Below are positions 1 through 7,803 of a DNA stretch of 37,662 nucleotides, piece after piece. The DNA is from Aquipuribacter hungaricus (lineage in GTDB: Bacteria > Actinomycetota > Actinomycetes > Actinomycetales > JBBAYJ01), in assembly GCF_037860755.1 (NCBI RefSeq), contig NZ_JBBEOI010000012.1, forward strand, positions 1 through 37,662, given 5' to 3'. Below the pieces are notes generated by a model. That model did not search any database. It worked only from the letters and a program-made list of their open reading frames with translations, and was not told the DNA's origin. Each line of letters opens with the position of its first letter. Within the stretch, counting starts at the first letter, position 1. Position numbers and translations under genes: made by a program.

Positions 1-371
1 ACCGCGCGGGCCGGCGCGGCGGCCGGCAGCCCGAGGTCGGGCAGCACCACGCCGACCCGGGCGCGCGTGGCCGGCCCGGCCCGGTAGGGGTCGACGCCGA
101 CCACCCGCACCGTGCCGCCGTCGGGGCGGCGCATGCCGCTCACGCAGTCCAGCAGCGAGGTCTTGCCCGCACCGTTCGGCCCGCACAGCGCGACGACCTC
201 GCCCGCGGCGACCCGCAGGTCGACGCCGTCGACGGCCACCACGGGGCGGGGCCGGGCGGGGTGCGTCCGGCGCAGCCCGACGACCTCGACCGGCGCCGTC
301 CCCGCCGCGCCGGGCGCCCGCGACGGGGCTCCCGACGACCTGGTCGCGGGGGGCACCCGGGAGGCTGTCAC
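1..371 (-). CDS. ABC transporter ATP-binding protein, N-terminal part (cut by window edge)
   Basis: About 123 codons of an ABC nucleotide-binding subunit run off the left edge. After a Pro/Ala/Arg-rich stretch of about 50 residues comes a typical NBD start (VVAVDGVDLRVAAGEVVALC) and Walker A GPNGAGKTS, encoded near 162-182. The signature, Walker B and H-loop lie outside the window, so the type of transporter cannot be read. An ABC-2 type drug/lipid exporter ATPase is the usual neighbour of suf operons in actinobacteria, but that is inference. GTG at 371 is chosen because a -10-like TACGAT (379-384) ends 7 nt upstream, matching the leaderless pattern seen throughout the window. It is divergent from sufR, with 61 nt between the start codons. 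A later start is possible because the N-terminal extension looks unconserved. Confidence 0.85.
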   Translation of the reverse strand, partial: MTASRVPPATRSSGAPSRAPGAAGTAPVEVVGLRRTHPARPRPVVAVDGVDLRVAAGEVVALCGPNGAGKTSLLDCVSGMRRPDGGTVRVVGVDPYRAGPATRARVGVVLPDLGLPAAAPARA

Positions 372-378
372 AGGCCTG

Positions 379-384
379 ATCGTA
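379..384 (-). promoter_or_regulatory. -10 element of the ABC ATPase gene, leaderless
   Basis: TACGAT on the minus strand ends 7 nt before the GTG at 371. There is no purine-rich ribosome-binding site in between and no clear -35. Confidence 0.5.
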
Positions 385-419
385 CGAGCCGGCCGGTTCG
401 CCAACGGCGCGCATTTACG

Positions 420-434
420 TCATACTCGGGGTGT
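420..434 (+). promoter_or_regulatory. sufR promoter -10 and putative SufR operator
   Basis: CATACT (421-426) ends 6 nt before the GTG of sufR at 433, predicting a leaderless transcript. Overlapping it is TCATA-N5-GGTGT (420-434), which matches 8 of 10 positions of TCACA-N5-AGTGT, the complement of the ACACT-N5-TGTGA motif I recall for mycobacterial SufR. Binding here would cover both the -10 and the start site, as expected for an autorepressor. The motif match is recalled, not computed. Confidence 0.4.
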
Positions 435-1191
435 GCAAATAGCCCACGACCCGGCCACGGCCGGGCGGACCCACGGGGAGGCGGCCCGGCAGCAGCCGGC
501 CCGCGAGCAGGGCCCCCGTGACCGGGTGTTCGCCGCCGTCCTCGAGCACGGCCCGGTGTCCGCGGCCTCGCTCGCCACCCGCCTCGGGGTCACGCCCGCG
601 GCCGTCCGCCGCCACCTCGAGGCCCTCGTCGAGGACGGCCTCCTCGAGCCGCGCACCGCCCCGGTCACCGGCCGCCGCGGCCGGCCCGCCCGCGTCTTCG
701 TCGCCACCGAGCGCGGCCAGGGCGCCGGGAGGGGTGACTACGACGCGTTCGCGGTCTCCGCCATGGACTACCTGCACGAGACCCTGGGCGACCAGGCGGT
801 CCGCGACTTCGCCGAGCGCCGCTTCGGCGAGCTCGCCTCGCGGTACGCCCCGGCCGTCGAGGCGGCCGGCCCCGACCCGCGCGAGCGGGCCAAGGAGCTG
901 GCCCGCCAGCTGTCCGCCGACGGGTTCGCGGCCAGCGCCCGGACCGTCGCGGTGTCCCCGGTCGCCCCCCGCCCGGGGTCGGCCGCCCCGGTCGGCGGCG
1001 TCCAGCTGTGTCAGGGACACTGTCCTGTGCACGCGGTCGCCGCGCGGTACCCGCAGCTCTGCGACGCCGAGACCCGCGCCTTCTCCTCGCTGCTGGGCGT
1101 CCACGTCCAGCGCCTGGCCACCATCGCCCACGGCGAGCACGTGTGCACCACGTTCGTCCCCACCCCGAACGTCAGGAAGGACCCGTCATGA
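433..1191 (+). CDS. sufR: SufR, Fe-S sensing repressor of the suf operon
   Basis: A 252-residue regulator of the DeoR/ArsR-like SufR family. Residues ~33-80 form a winged helix ([20 protein letters not shown]... then the recognition stretch [17 protein letters not shown]). The C-terminal half holds four cysteines at about C193, C197, C210 and C238, in the contexts LCQGHC, PQLC and HVC. Three of them, possibly with the fourth as alternative, are the expected ligands of the [4Fe-4S] cluster that controls DNA binding in this family. The reading frame is open far upstream, but GTG 433 fits family length and follows a leaderless promoter. The stop overlaps the sufB start by 4 nt (ATGA), so it is the first gene of the suf operon. 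Family members repress suf when holo and release it under iron starvation or oxidative stress. Confidence 0.9.
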   Translation: MQIAHDPATAGRTHGEAARQQPAREQGPRDRVFAAVLEHGPVSAASLATRLGVTPAAVRRHLEALVEDGLLEPRTAPVTGRRGRPARVFVATERGQGAGRGDYDAFAVSAMDYLHETLGDQAVRDFAERRFGELASRYAPAVEAAGPDPRERAKELARQLSADGFAASARTVAVSPVAPRPGSAAPVGGVQLCQGHCPVHAVAARYPQLCDAETRAFSSLLGVHVQRLATIAHGEHVCTTFVPTPNVRKDPS

Positions 1192-2630
1192 CGACGACCC
1201 CCGTGACCCCCGAGACCGCCGCCCCCACGCAGGCCGAGCAGCTCGACGCCCTCGGCCGCTACCAGTTCGGCTGGTCCGACTCGGACACGGCCGGCGAGAC
1301 CGCCCGCCGCGGCCTGAACGAAGAGGTCGTCCGCGACATCTCCTCCCGCAAGGGCGAGCCCGAGTGGATGCTCAAGCTCCGCCTCAAGGGCCTGTCCCTG
1401 TTCGGGCGCAAGCCCATGCCGACGTGGGGCTCCGACCTGTCGGGCATCGACTTCGACAACATCAAGTACTTCGTCAAGTCCACCGAGCAGCAGGCCGGCT
1501 CGTGGGAGGAGCTCCCCGAGGAGATCCGCGCGACGTACGACCGCCTGGGCATCCCCGAGGCCGAGAAGCAGCGTCTCGTCTCCGGCGTCGCCGCCCAGTA
1601 CGAGTCCGAGGTGGTCTACCACAAGATCAACGAGGAGCTCGAGAAGCAGGGCGTCGTCTTCCTCGACACCGACACCGCGCTCAAGGAGCACCCGGAGCTC
1701 TTCCGCGAGTACTTCGGCTCGGTCATCCCCGTCGGGGACAACAAGTTCGCCGCGCTGAACTCCGCCGTCTGGTCGGGCGGCTCGTTCATCTACGTCCCGC
1801 CGGGCGTCCACGTCGAGATCCCGCTCCAGGCCTACTTCCGGATCAACACCGAGAACATGGGCCAGTTCGAGCGGACGCTGATCATCGCCGACGAGGGCTC
1901 GTACGTGCACTACGTCGAGGGCTGCACCGCCCCGATCTACCAGTCCGACTCGCTGCACTCCGCGGTCGTGGAGATCGTCGTGAAGAAGGGCGCCCGCGTC
2001 CGCTACACGACCATCCAGAACTGGTCGAACAACGTGTACAACCTCGTCACCAAGCGCGCGGTCGCCGAGGCCGGCGCCACCATGGAGTGGATCGACGGCA
2101 ACATCGGCTCCAAGGTGACGATGAAGTACCCGGCGGTCTTCCTCATGGGCGAGCACGCCCGCGGCGAGACCCTGTCCATCGCCATGGCCGGCGAGGGCCA
2201 GCACCAGGACGCCGGCGCCAAGATGGTCCACGCCGCGCCCTACACGTCGAGCTCGATCGTCTCCAAGTCGATCGCGCGCGGCGGCGGCCGGACCTCCTAC
2301 CGCGGTCTGGTCCAGGTGCTCGAGGGCGCCCACCACAGCGCGAGCAACGTGCTGTGCGACGCCCTGCTGGTGGACACCATCAGCCGCTCCGACACCTACC
2401 CCTACGTCGACGTCCGCGAGGACGACGTGCGGATGGGCCACGAGGCCACGGTCTCCAAGGTGTCCGAGGACCAGCTCTTCTACCTCATGTCGCGCGGCAT
2501 GCCGGAGAGCGAGGCCATGGCGATGATCGTCCGCGGCTTCATCGAGCCGGTCGCCCGCGAGCTGCCCATGGAGTACGCCCTCGAGCTGAACAAGCTCATC
2601 GAGCTGCAGATGGAAGGGGCCGTCGGGTGA
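1188..2630 (+). CDS. sufB: Fe-S cluster assembly protein SufB
   Basis: A 480-residue scaffold subunit of the SufBCD complex, on which nascent Fe-S clusters are built in the cytoplasm. Length and the whole central beta-helix region are typical ([18 protein letters not shown], then [20 protein letters not shown]). The cysteine near residue 390 ([20 protein letters not shown]) corresponds to the SufB cysteine implicated in sulfur acceptance and cluster assembly. The C-terminal [13 protein letters not shown] motif, shared with SufD, mediates contact with SufC. The ATG at 1188 overlaps the sufR stop, and its own stop overlaps the sufD GTG, so translation is probably coupled. No frameshift or missing block is seen. 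Confidence 0.97.
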   Translation: MTTTPVTPETAAPTQAEQLDALGRYQFGWSDSDTAGETARRGLNEEVVRDISSRKGEPEWMLKLRLKGLSLFGRKPMPTWGSDLSGIDFDNIKYFVKSTEQQAGSWEELPEEIRATYDRLGIPEAEKQRLVSGVAAQYESEVVYHKINEELEKQGVVFLDTDTALKEHPELFREYFGSVIPVGDNKFAALNSAVWSGGSFIYVPPGVHVEIPLQAYFRINTENMGQFERTLIIADEGSYVHYVEGCTAPIYQSDSLHSAVVEIVVKKGARVRYTTIQNWSNNVYNLVTKRAVAEAGATMEWIDGNIGSKVTMKYPAVFLMGEHARGETLSIAMAGEGQHQDAGAKMVHAAPYTSSSIVSKSIARGGGRTSYRGLVQVLEGAHHSASNVLCDALLVDTISRSDTYPYVDVREDDVRMGHEATVSKVSEDQLFYLMSRGMPESEAMAMIVRGFIEPVARELPMEYALELNKLIELQMEGAVG

Positions 2631-4021
2631 CGACGAGCACCACTGACCAGACCGGCACCGACCGGACGGGGGAGCACGGCACCGGCGTCGAGGCCGACGC
2701 CGCCGTGGACCTGACCCCCGGCCCGGAGCACGGCGGCAACGGCCTGCGCCCGGCGGCGACCACGCCGGGCCAGGTGGACCCCACCGAGCCCACGTCGCCC
2801 GAGCCCGTCGAGGCGGCGCTCGCGGTCGTGCGCTCGTACACCGACTCCACGGTCCCCGACGTGAGCCGCGCCGACCGGGCCCGCTCCCGCGAGGTCGGCG
2901 ACTTCGCCGTCCCGACCGGGCGCGAGGAGGAGTGGCGCTTCACCCCGCTGGACAAGGTGCGGGAGCTGTTCGAGCCCTCCGAGGGCCCCGGGTCCGTCGG
3001 CGTCACCGTCCGCACCGACGACCCCGCGGTCACCGTCGTCGACCACGAGCCGTCGGGCGCGGTCGCGCGCCCCGGCGACCGGGTCGCCGTCGTCGCGCAG
3101 GCCTCCGCCGGGGTCCGCCGCACGGTGCGCGTGGCCTCAGAGGCCGTCGTCGCGGAGCCCGTCCACGTCGACCTCGTCGGCACGGGCGGGCGCGGGTCCG
3201 TCGACCTCGTCGTCGACGTCGGCGCCTTCTCCAAGGTCACCGTCGTCGTCGACCACACCGGCGACGCGCAGTTCGCCGGCACCGTCGGCATCCGCGTCGG
3301 CGACTCCGCGAACGTCACGGTCGTGTCGCTGCAGTCGTGGGACCGCACCGCGACGCACGTCGGCCAGCACGACGCGGTCCTCGGCCGGGACTCCACGTTC
3401 CGCCACATCGCCGTCAGCCTCGGCGGCGACCTCGTCCGCCTCGACGTCAACGTCGAGTACACCGGCCCGGGTGCGAGCTCGGAATGCTTCGGCGTCTACT
3501 TCGCCGACGCGGGCCAGCACCTGGAGCACCGCCTGTTCGTCGACCACTCCGCCCCGGCCTGCCGGAGCAACGTGGTCTACAAGGGCGCGCTGCAGGGCCA
3601 GGACGCGCACACCGTGTGGATCGGCGACGTGCTGATCCGCAAGGAGGCCGAGGGCATCGACACCTACGAGCTCAACCGCAACCTCGTCCTCACCGAGGGG
3701 GCGCGCGCCGACTCCGTGCCCAACCTCGAGATCGAGACCGGACAGATCGAGGGCGCCGGCCACGCCAGCGCCACCGGCCGGTTCGACGACGAGCAGCTGT
3801 TCTACCTGCAGGCCCGCGGCGTCCGCCCCCTGGTGGCCCGCCGCCTGGTGGTCCGCGGCTTCTTCGCCGAGATCCTCCAGCAGATCGGCATCGACGACGT
3901 CGAGGAGCGCCTGCTCGGTGTCGTCGAGCAGCGGCTGTCCGACGCCGCCCTGGCCGACGAGCCGATGAGCACGAGCACCGCCACGACCCCCCTGAGCGCC
4001 ACCGAGGAGACCACCGCATGA
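2627..4021 (+). CDS. sufD: Fe-S cluster assembly protein SufD
   Basis: A 464-residue paralogue of SufB and second wall of the SufBCD scaffold. It keeps the family core ([12 protein letters not shown] near residues 100-112, then [20 protein letters not shown]) and GAGHASATG, whose histidine matches the conserved SufD histidine linked to iron entry. [12 protein letters not shown] near the C-terminus is the SufC-binding motif. The first ~60 residues are an acidic, Thr/Pro/Gly-rich extension without visible fold, longer than in most homologues. A start within that stretch cannot be excluded, but GTG 2627 overlapping the sufB stop (GTGA) is the natural coupled start. The stop overlaps the sufC start (ATGA). 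Confidence 0.95.
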   Translation: MTTSTTDQTGTDRTGEHGTGVEADAAVDLTPGPEHGGNGLRPAATTPGQVDPTEPTSPEPVEAALAVVRSYTDSTVPDVSRADRARSREVGDFAVPTGREEEWRFTPLDKVRELFEPSEGPGSVGVTVRTDDPAVTVVDHEPSGAVARPGDRVAVVAQASAGVRRTVRVASEAVVAEPVHVDLVGTGGRGSVDLVVDVGAFSKVTVVVDHTGDAQFAGTVGIRVGDSANVTVVSLQSWDRTATHVGQHDAVLGRDSTFRHIAVSLGGDLVRLDVNVEYTGPGASSECFGVYFADAGQHLEHRLFVDHSAPACRSNVVYKGALQGQDAHTVWIGDVLIRKEAEGIDTYELNRNLVLTEGARADSVPNLEIETGQIEGAGHASATGRFDDEQLFYLQARGVRPLVARRLVVRGFFAEILQQIGIDDVEERLLGVVEQRLSDAALADEPMSTSTATTPLSATEETTA

Positions 4022-4776
4022 CCACGCTCGAGATCCGCGACCTGCACGTCAGCGTCACCGCCGACGGCGAGGCCAAGGAGATCCTCAAGGGCGTCGACCT
4101 CACGGTCCGCTCCGGGGAGACCCACGCGATCATGGGCCCGAACGGCTCGGGCAAGTCGACGCTGGCCTACTCCGTCGCCGGTCACCCCAAGTACACGGTG
4201 ACCAGCGGCAGCGTGACGCTGGACGGCGAGGACGTCCTGGCGATGAGCGTGGACGAGCGCGCCCGCGCCGGCCTGTTCCTGGCCATGCAGTACCCGGTCG
4301 AGGTCCCCGGCGTGAGCGTGAGCAACTTCCTCCGCACCGCCAAGACCGAGGTGTCCGGCGAGGCCCCCGTGCTGCGCCACTGGGTCAAGGACGTCAGGGA
4401 GGCCATGGGCAGCCTCAAGATGGACCCGGCCTTCGCGGGCCGCAACGTCAACGAGGGCTTCTCCGGCGGCGAGAAGAAGCGCCACGAGATCCTGCAGATG
4501 AAGCTCCTGCAGCCGAAGCTCGCGATCATGGACGAGACCGACTCCGGCCTGGACGTGGACGCGCTGCGCGTGGTGTCCGAGGGCGTCAACACCATCAAGG
4601 CCGACACCGGCCTGGGGCTGCTGCTCATCACGCACTACACCCGCATCCTCAAGTACATCCGCCCCGACTTCGTCCACGTCTTCGTGGACGGCCGCGTCGC
4701 CGAGCAGGGCGGGCCCGAGCTGGCCGACCGGCTCGAGAACGAGGGCTACGACCGCTTCGTCACCACGAACGCCTGA
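4018..4776 (+). CDS. sufC: Fe-S cluster assembly ATPase SufC
   Basis: A 252-residue ABC-type ATPase without membrane partner. It drives conformational change in SufB-SufD. Walker A GPNGSGKST lies at residues ~40-48, the signature FSGGEKKRHEILQM at ~148-161, Walker B LAIMDETDSGLD at ~168, and the H-loop LITHYTRIL near 203. The ETDSGLD version of Walker B/D-loop and the KKRHEILQM signature are diagnostic of SufC rather than a transporter NBD. It overlaps sufD by 4 nt. Only 10 nt separate it from the sufT-like gene, and those 10 nt are all that lies where sufS and sufU usually follow. Confidence 0.97.
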   Translation: MTTLEIRDLHVSVTADGEAKEILKGVDLTVRSGETHAIMGPNGSGKSTLAYSVAGHPKYTVTSGSVTLDGEDVLAMSVDERARAGLFLAMQYPVEVPGVSVSNFLRTAKTEVSGEAPVLRHWVKDVREAMGSLKMDPAFAGRNVNEGFSGGEKKRHEILQMKLLQPKLAIMDETDSGLDVDALRVVSEGVNTIKADTGLGLLLITHYTRILKYIRPDFVHVFVDGRVAEQGGPELADRLENEGYDRFVTTNA

Positions 4777-4786
4777 GGGAGACCCG

Positions 4787-5182
4787 ATGAGCGAGCAGCC
4801 AGCAGTCCCCACCACCGAGCCCGCCGAGACCTCCGCGGTCGTGGTCCCCGGTGACGCGCCCGTCGCCGGCCCGCCCGTCGACGCGGCGGACGTCGAGGAG
4901 GCCATGCGCGACGTCGTCGACCCCGAGCTGGGGATCAACGTCGTCGACCTCGGACTGGTCTACGGCATCCACGTCGACCCGCAGCGCAACGTCGTCCTCG
5001 ACATGACCCTGACGAGCGCGGCGTGCCCGCTCACGGACGTCATCGAGGACCAGACCCGCAACGCCCTCGCCCCGCTGGCCGCCTCGGCGACCATCAACTG
5101 GGTGTGGATGCCGCCGTGGGGCCCCGAGAAGATCACCGACGACGGCCGCGAGCAGCTGCGCGCCCTGTCGTTCAACGTCTGA
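4787..5182 (+). CDS. sufT: MIP18/DUF59 family Fe-S assembly factor (SufT-like)
   Basis: A 131-residue protein of the MIP18 (DUF59) family. These act in Fe-S cluster maturation or transfer, and the actinobacterial version is commonly the last gene of the suf operon. Visible markers are VDPELGINVVDLGLVYGI (residues ~44-61), the single conserved cysteine C80 in TSAACPLTD, and the C-terminal WMPPWGPEKITDDGREQL. The first ~33 residues are a Pro/Thr/Val-rich tail that looks disordered. The ATG has a ribosome-binding site (GGGAG) 5-6 nt upstream and follows sufC by 10 nt. The specific client proteins cannot be inferred from sequence. Confidence 0.92.
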   Translation: MSEQPAVPTTEPAETSAVVVPGDAPVAGPPVDAADVEEAMRDVVDPELGINVVDLGLVYGIHVDPQRNVVLDMTLTSAACPLTDVIEDQTRNALAPLAASATINWVWMPPWGPEKITDDGREQLRALSFNV

Positions 5183-5196
5183 CCCGGACGGCACGG

Positions 5197-5229
5197 GTGC
5201 CCGACCCCGAGGACCGGCCCGCGCGGTGA
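5197..5229 (+). CDS. Candidate 10-codon mini-ORF coupled to AcVLRF1
   Basis: GTG at 5197 opens a 10-residue frame (VPDPEDRPAR) whose TGA overlaps the GTG of the next gene (GTGA). The next gene has no obvious ribosome-binding site of its own, so reinitiation is conceivable. Such short frames are frequent by chance at this GC content, and I see no promoter for it. Confidence 0.15.
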   Translation: MPDPEDRPAR

Positions 5230-5894
5230 GCGCGAGCCGGTTCCTCGAGGTCGAGCCGCGCCGCCTGCCCGGCTGGGTGGCGCGCTACACCGACGCCCGC
5301 GGGGGCGCGGTGGCGGTCCTGTCCACGCCCGCGGGCCTCGACCTGCGCGGCGAGGACGGCTCGCTCGCGCACGTCGCCCTGCTCGACCCGCCCGCCGGGC
5401 GGCCGGACGGTCCCGTCGACGACGTCGGGGCCGCGGCCGACGACCTGGCCGCCCTCGCGGCGGCGCCCCGCACCCTGCTGGTGTGCCTGGTCCGCCGGGG
5501 CGGCTGGACCGTCGGCGTGGTCCGCGACGGCAGCGTCCTGTCCGGCAGCTCGGGCCGGCGCTACGTCCAGGGCACGACCGCCGCCGGCGGCTGGTCCCAG
5601 CAGCGCTACGCCCGCCGCCGCAGCGGGCAGGCGGGCAAGCTCGCCGACGACGCGTCCTCGGCGGTCGCCCGCGTGCTCGACGTCGCGGCGGGGCTGCCGT
5701 CGGGTGCCGCGCCGGACGCCGTCGTCGTGGGCGGGGACCGGGCACTGGCCGACGTGGTCCTCGCGCCCACCGTCGCCGAGGGCTGGCCCCGGCTGGGGCC
5801 TCTCGAGGTGGGGGAGCCGCGCCGGGTGGACCTGGAGGCGGCGGCGTCGCGCGTGCTCGCGCTGCGCGTCACGGTGCACGACGCCCCGGGCTAG
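5226..5894 (+). CDS. AcVLRF1-family peptidyl-tRNA hydrolase (actinobacterial Vms1-like release factor)
   Basis: A 222-residue protein that I recognise as the actinobacterial VLRF1 (Vms1/eRF1-like) group, expected to release nascent chains from peptidyl-tRNA on stalled 50S subunits. The key sign is GGWSQQRYARRRSGQ (residues ~121-135). This matches the loop that carries the catalytic glutamine, the GGQ-like element of Vms1, followed by the basic helix. The preceding beta-rich part (TLLVCLVRRGGWTVGVVRDG) and the following helix (GKLADDASSAVARVLD) agree with the eRF1 domain-2-like fold. It lies 43 nt after the sufT-like gene with no terminator seen between, so it is probably read through from suf. 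Its stop codon sits in the loop of a strong hairpin. Confidence 0.8.
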   Translation: MSASRFLEVEPRRLPGWVARYTDARGGAVAVLSTPAGLDLRGEDGSLAHVALLDPPAGRPDGPVDDVGAAADDLAALAAAPRTLLVCLVRRGGWTVGVVRDGSVLSGSSGRRYVQGTTAAGGWSQQRYARRRSGQAGKLADDASSAVARVLDVAAGLPSGAAPDAVVVGGDRALADVVLAPTVAEGWPRLGPLEVGEPRRVDLEAAASRVLALRVTVHDAPG

Positions 5895-5909
5895 GCCCGG
5901 GGCGTCGTG
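5877..5909. terminator. Hairpin terminator with the TAG stop codon as its loop
   Basis: A perfect 15-bp stem, CACGACGCCCCGGGC (5877-5891) against GCCCGGGGCGTCGTG (5895-5909), encloses exactly TAG (5892-5894), the stop codon of the AcVLRF1 gene. There is no T tract. It sits between two convergent genes, so it can act on both strands. Confidence 0.75.
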
Positions 5910-5942
5910 TGCGCGGTGAGGGTGCGCTGCGAGGGTGCGGCG

Positions 5943-7031
5943 TCAGGCGCGCGAGCCGCTGGCCCAGAGCGCCCGGTTGTCCGAGCGGTAGACGACGAGG
6001 TTGCCGTCGTCCTGCAGGACGAGCCGGGCGCTCGGGTTGGCGGAGGTCCCGGAGCTCCACACCGGCCGGTTGCCGGAGGCGTAGACGACGAGGTTGCCGT
6101 CGGCCTGCATGACCATGCGCGCGGCGGGGTTGCCGTGGGTGCGGGTGCTCCACACCGGGCGCGAGCCCGGGGCGTAGACGACGAAGTTGCCGTCGGCCTG
6201 CATCACGGCGGCCATGCCGCCGCGCGGGGAGGTGAGGGCCGCGCCGGTGGGCAGCGCCTGGCCGGGGTACATGCCGGGGCCGTTGGCGAGGGTGCCGCGG
6301 GTGCCGGGCGGGGGGCAGGGGCTGTAGTTCGGACCGGTGTAGGCCGGGGCGAGCTCGCCGGTGTGCGTGACGCACGGGCCGCGGTCGACCTGGGTGACGG
6401 CGCTGCCGGTCCACCAGGAGGTCCGCTTGTAGGCGCCGTCCCAGGACAGCGAGATGTGGACGTGGTCGGTGTGGGGGCTGGCGCCGGTGTACGCCTTCCA
6501 CTTCCCGTTCCAGGACTGCCAGGTCTGGCGGTTCCAGATGACGTACTGCACGCCGAGGCGGCGGGCGTTGCCGCCGGCCACGCCCTGCGCGTCCGGCCCG
6601 ACGAGCCAGGCGAGGAACGAGTCGGCGAGGGCCTTCTCGGCGGGGACCCCCGCGTTGAGCATCCAGTCGTACGCGCGGCCCTCCTTGTGCTCGCTCGTGC
6701 CGCCCTGGCCGCAGGCGCGGACGGTGCCGCCCGCGTTGGCGCGGCCGTACGCGGCCTTCAGCAGGTCCCGCAGCGCGGCGGCGCCGGGGGTCTCCGTGCC
6801 GCTGCACGACACCTGGCCCTGGTAGCCCGACGGGGCGTCGGGGGCGGTGGCGAACGGGACCGGCGGCACGGGTGCGGCGCTGGCGGGCGCGGCCACGGCC
6901 ACGAGGGAGCCGGCGGCGAGGACGGCGGCCACCGCGAGGCGGAGGACCGGTCCGAGGCGCCGGGCGAGGCCGCTCGGGCGGGTGCCCGTCGGGGCGGTGA
7001 GGGCGGGGCGGGACGTCGGTGTCGGCATCAT
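5943..7031 (-). CDS. Secreted protein: M15-peptidase-like domain plus B-type (mannose) lectin domain
   Basis: A 362-residue exported protein. Residues ~1-52 form a signal peptide (basic n-region, hydrophobic LAVAAVLAAGSLVAV, cleavage near ASA). Residues ~65-215 resemble the VanY/M15-like fold: EHKEGRAYDWML gives H115 and D122 in the HxxGxAxD arrangement, and SPHTDHVHIS gives H190 and H192, together a plausible zinc site. Cysteines (C76, C107, C220, C239) could form disulfides. Residues ~270-360 are a bulb-type lectin domain with three QxDxNxVxY sites (Q278, Q309 and Q340 start them), each a likely mannose-binding site. AGGAAG 3 nt before the ATG is a good ribosome-binding site. Whether the M15-like part is an active cell-wall peptidase cannot be told; a catalytic Glu is not obvious. 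A cell-wall or glycan-targeting role is inference. Confidence 0.85.
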   Translation of the reverse strand: MMPTPTSRPALTAPTGTRPSGLARRLGPVLRLAVAAVLAAGSLVAVAAPASAAPVPPVPFATAPDAPSGYQGQVSCSGTETPGAAALRDLLKAAYGRANAGGTVRACGQGGTSEHKEGRAYDWMLNAGVPAEKALADSFLAWLVGPDAQGVAGGNARRLGVQYVIWNRQTWQSWNGKWKAYTGASPHTDHVHISLSWDGAYKRTSWWTGSAVTQVDRGPCVTHTGELAPAYTGPNYSPCPPPGTRGTLANGPGMYPGQALPTGAALTSPRGGMAAVMQADGNFVVYAPGSRPVWSTRTHGNPAARMVMQADGNLVVYASGNRPVWSSGTSANPSARLVLQDDGNLVVYRSDNRALWASGSRA

Positions 7032-7054
7032 CGTCTTCCTGGCGGGGGTCGTCT

Positions 7055-7072
7055 GGTCACGGTCAGGTCACG
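7055..7072. promoter_or_regulatory. GGTCACG direct repeat upstream of the lectin gene
   Basis: GGTCACG occurs at 7055-7061 and again at 7066-7072, one helical turn (11 bp) apart, with a further GGTCA at 7061-7065. It lies 24-41 nt upstream of the start codon at 7031. The spacing resembles the GTnAC-type direct repeats bound by the cell-wall regulator MtrA in actinobacteria. No clear -10/-35 pair was found in the remaining 7073-7152 gap, apart from a TTGACT at 7103-7108 (minus strand) without a good partner. Confidence 0.3.
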
Positions 7073-7152
7073 TGTCCATCGGCAGGGACTGGCCCGCGCC
7101 TGAGTCAAGACGACACGCCGCCCAGGGTGGGTCCTATCACGCCCATACCGGA

Positions 7153-7803
7153 TCAGTCGACCAGGCCGCGGGCGGCGAGGGCGTCGCCCGTGGCCCGGGC
7201 GTGGGCCACCGCCCGGACGACGGTGGGCGTGACGAGGGCCCGGACGTCCCGCCCGCGGCCCCGTGCGCGCGCCGCGTCCCGGGCCTGCGCCGCGACGTCC
7301 CACAGCACGTCGACGCTGCGCAGCGCCAGGGTGAGGGTGAGCGCCACCCGGTCCGGGTGCAGGTGCCCGCGCAGCCCCGGCACCAGGCGCAGCGGGGCGA
7401 CCGCGCGGGCCACGGTGTCCAGCAGCCGGTCGGTCGGCGTGGTCACGGTGACCAGCCCGGCCAGCAGCACGAGCCCGCCCAGGTCGAGGACCACCTCCGC
7501 GCCGCGCACCGGGCCCGAGGTGAGCAGCTGGTAGCCGGCGAGCACGACCAGCGGCAGGGCCAGGCGCCGGACGGTGCCCACGACGACGCCCGGCGGGGTG
7601 CGCGCCCAGGCGTGCCCGGCCAGGGCCGCCACCAGGCAGGCCCCGCCCACCAGCAGGGCCAGGGCGCCCGGCGGGCCGGACGACCGCACGCCGACGACGA
7701 GCACGGCTGCCACCGCGAGGACGAGCAGCGCCCAGCCGGCCGGGAGGCGGTGCAGCAGGGTGCGGCCGGGCCGGTGGGCGGGGACCAGCGACGGGCGCCT
7801 CAC
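7153..7803 (-). CDS. bioN: ECF transporter transmembrane subunit EcfT/BioN (biotin)
   Basis: A 216-residue integral membrane subunit of an energy-coupling-factor transporter, linking the ATPase to the substrate-binding subunit. Hydrophobic segments are visible at about residues 18-36 (GWALLVLAVAAVLVVGV), 40-56, 68-82 and 90-106. The C-terminal cytoplasmic part has the CbiQ-family helices that couple to the ATPase (VALTLTLALRSVDVL, then AARARGRGRDVRALV). The GTG at 7803 overlaps the stop of the ATPase gene (GTGA). A longer upstream frame exists but would lie inside the ATPase gene. It is the third gene of bioY-ecfA-ecfT. Biotin specificity comes from BioY, not from this subunit. Confidence 0.88.
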   Translation of the reverse strand: MRRPSLVPAHRPGRTLLHRLPAGWALLVLAVAAVLVVGVRSSGPPGALALLVGGACLVAALAGHAWARTPPGVVVGTVRRLALPLVVLAGYQLLTSGPVRGAEVVLDLGGLVLLAGLVTVTTPTDRLLDTVARAVAPLRLVPGLRGHLHPDRVALTLTLALRSVDVLWDVAAQARDAARARGRGRDVRALVTPTVVRAVAHARATGDALAARGLVD

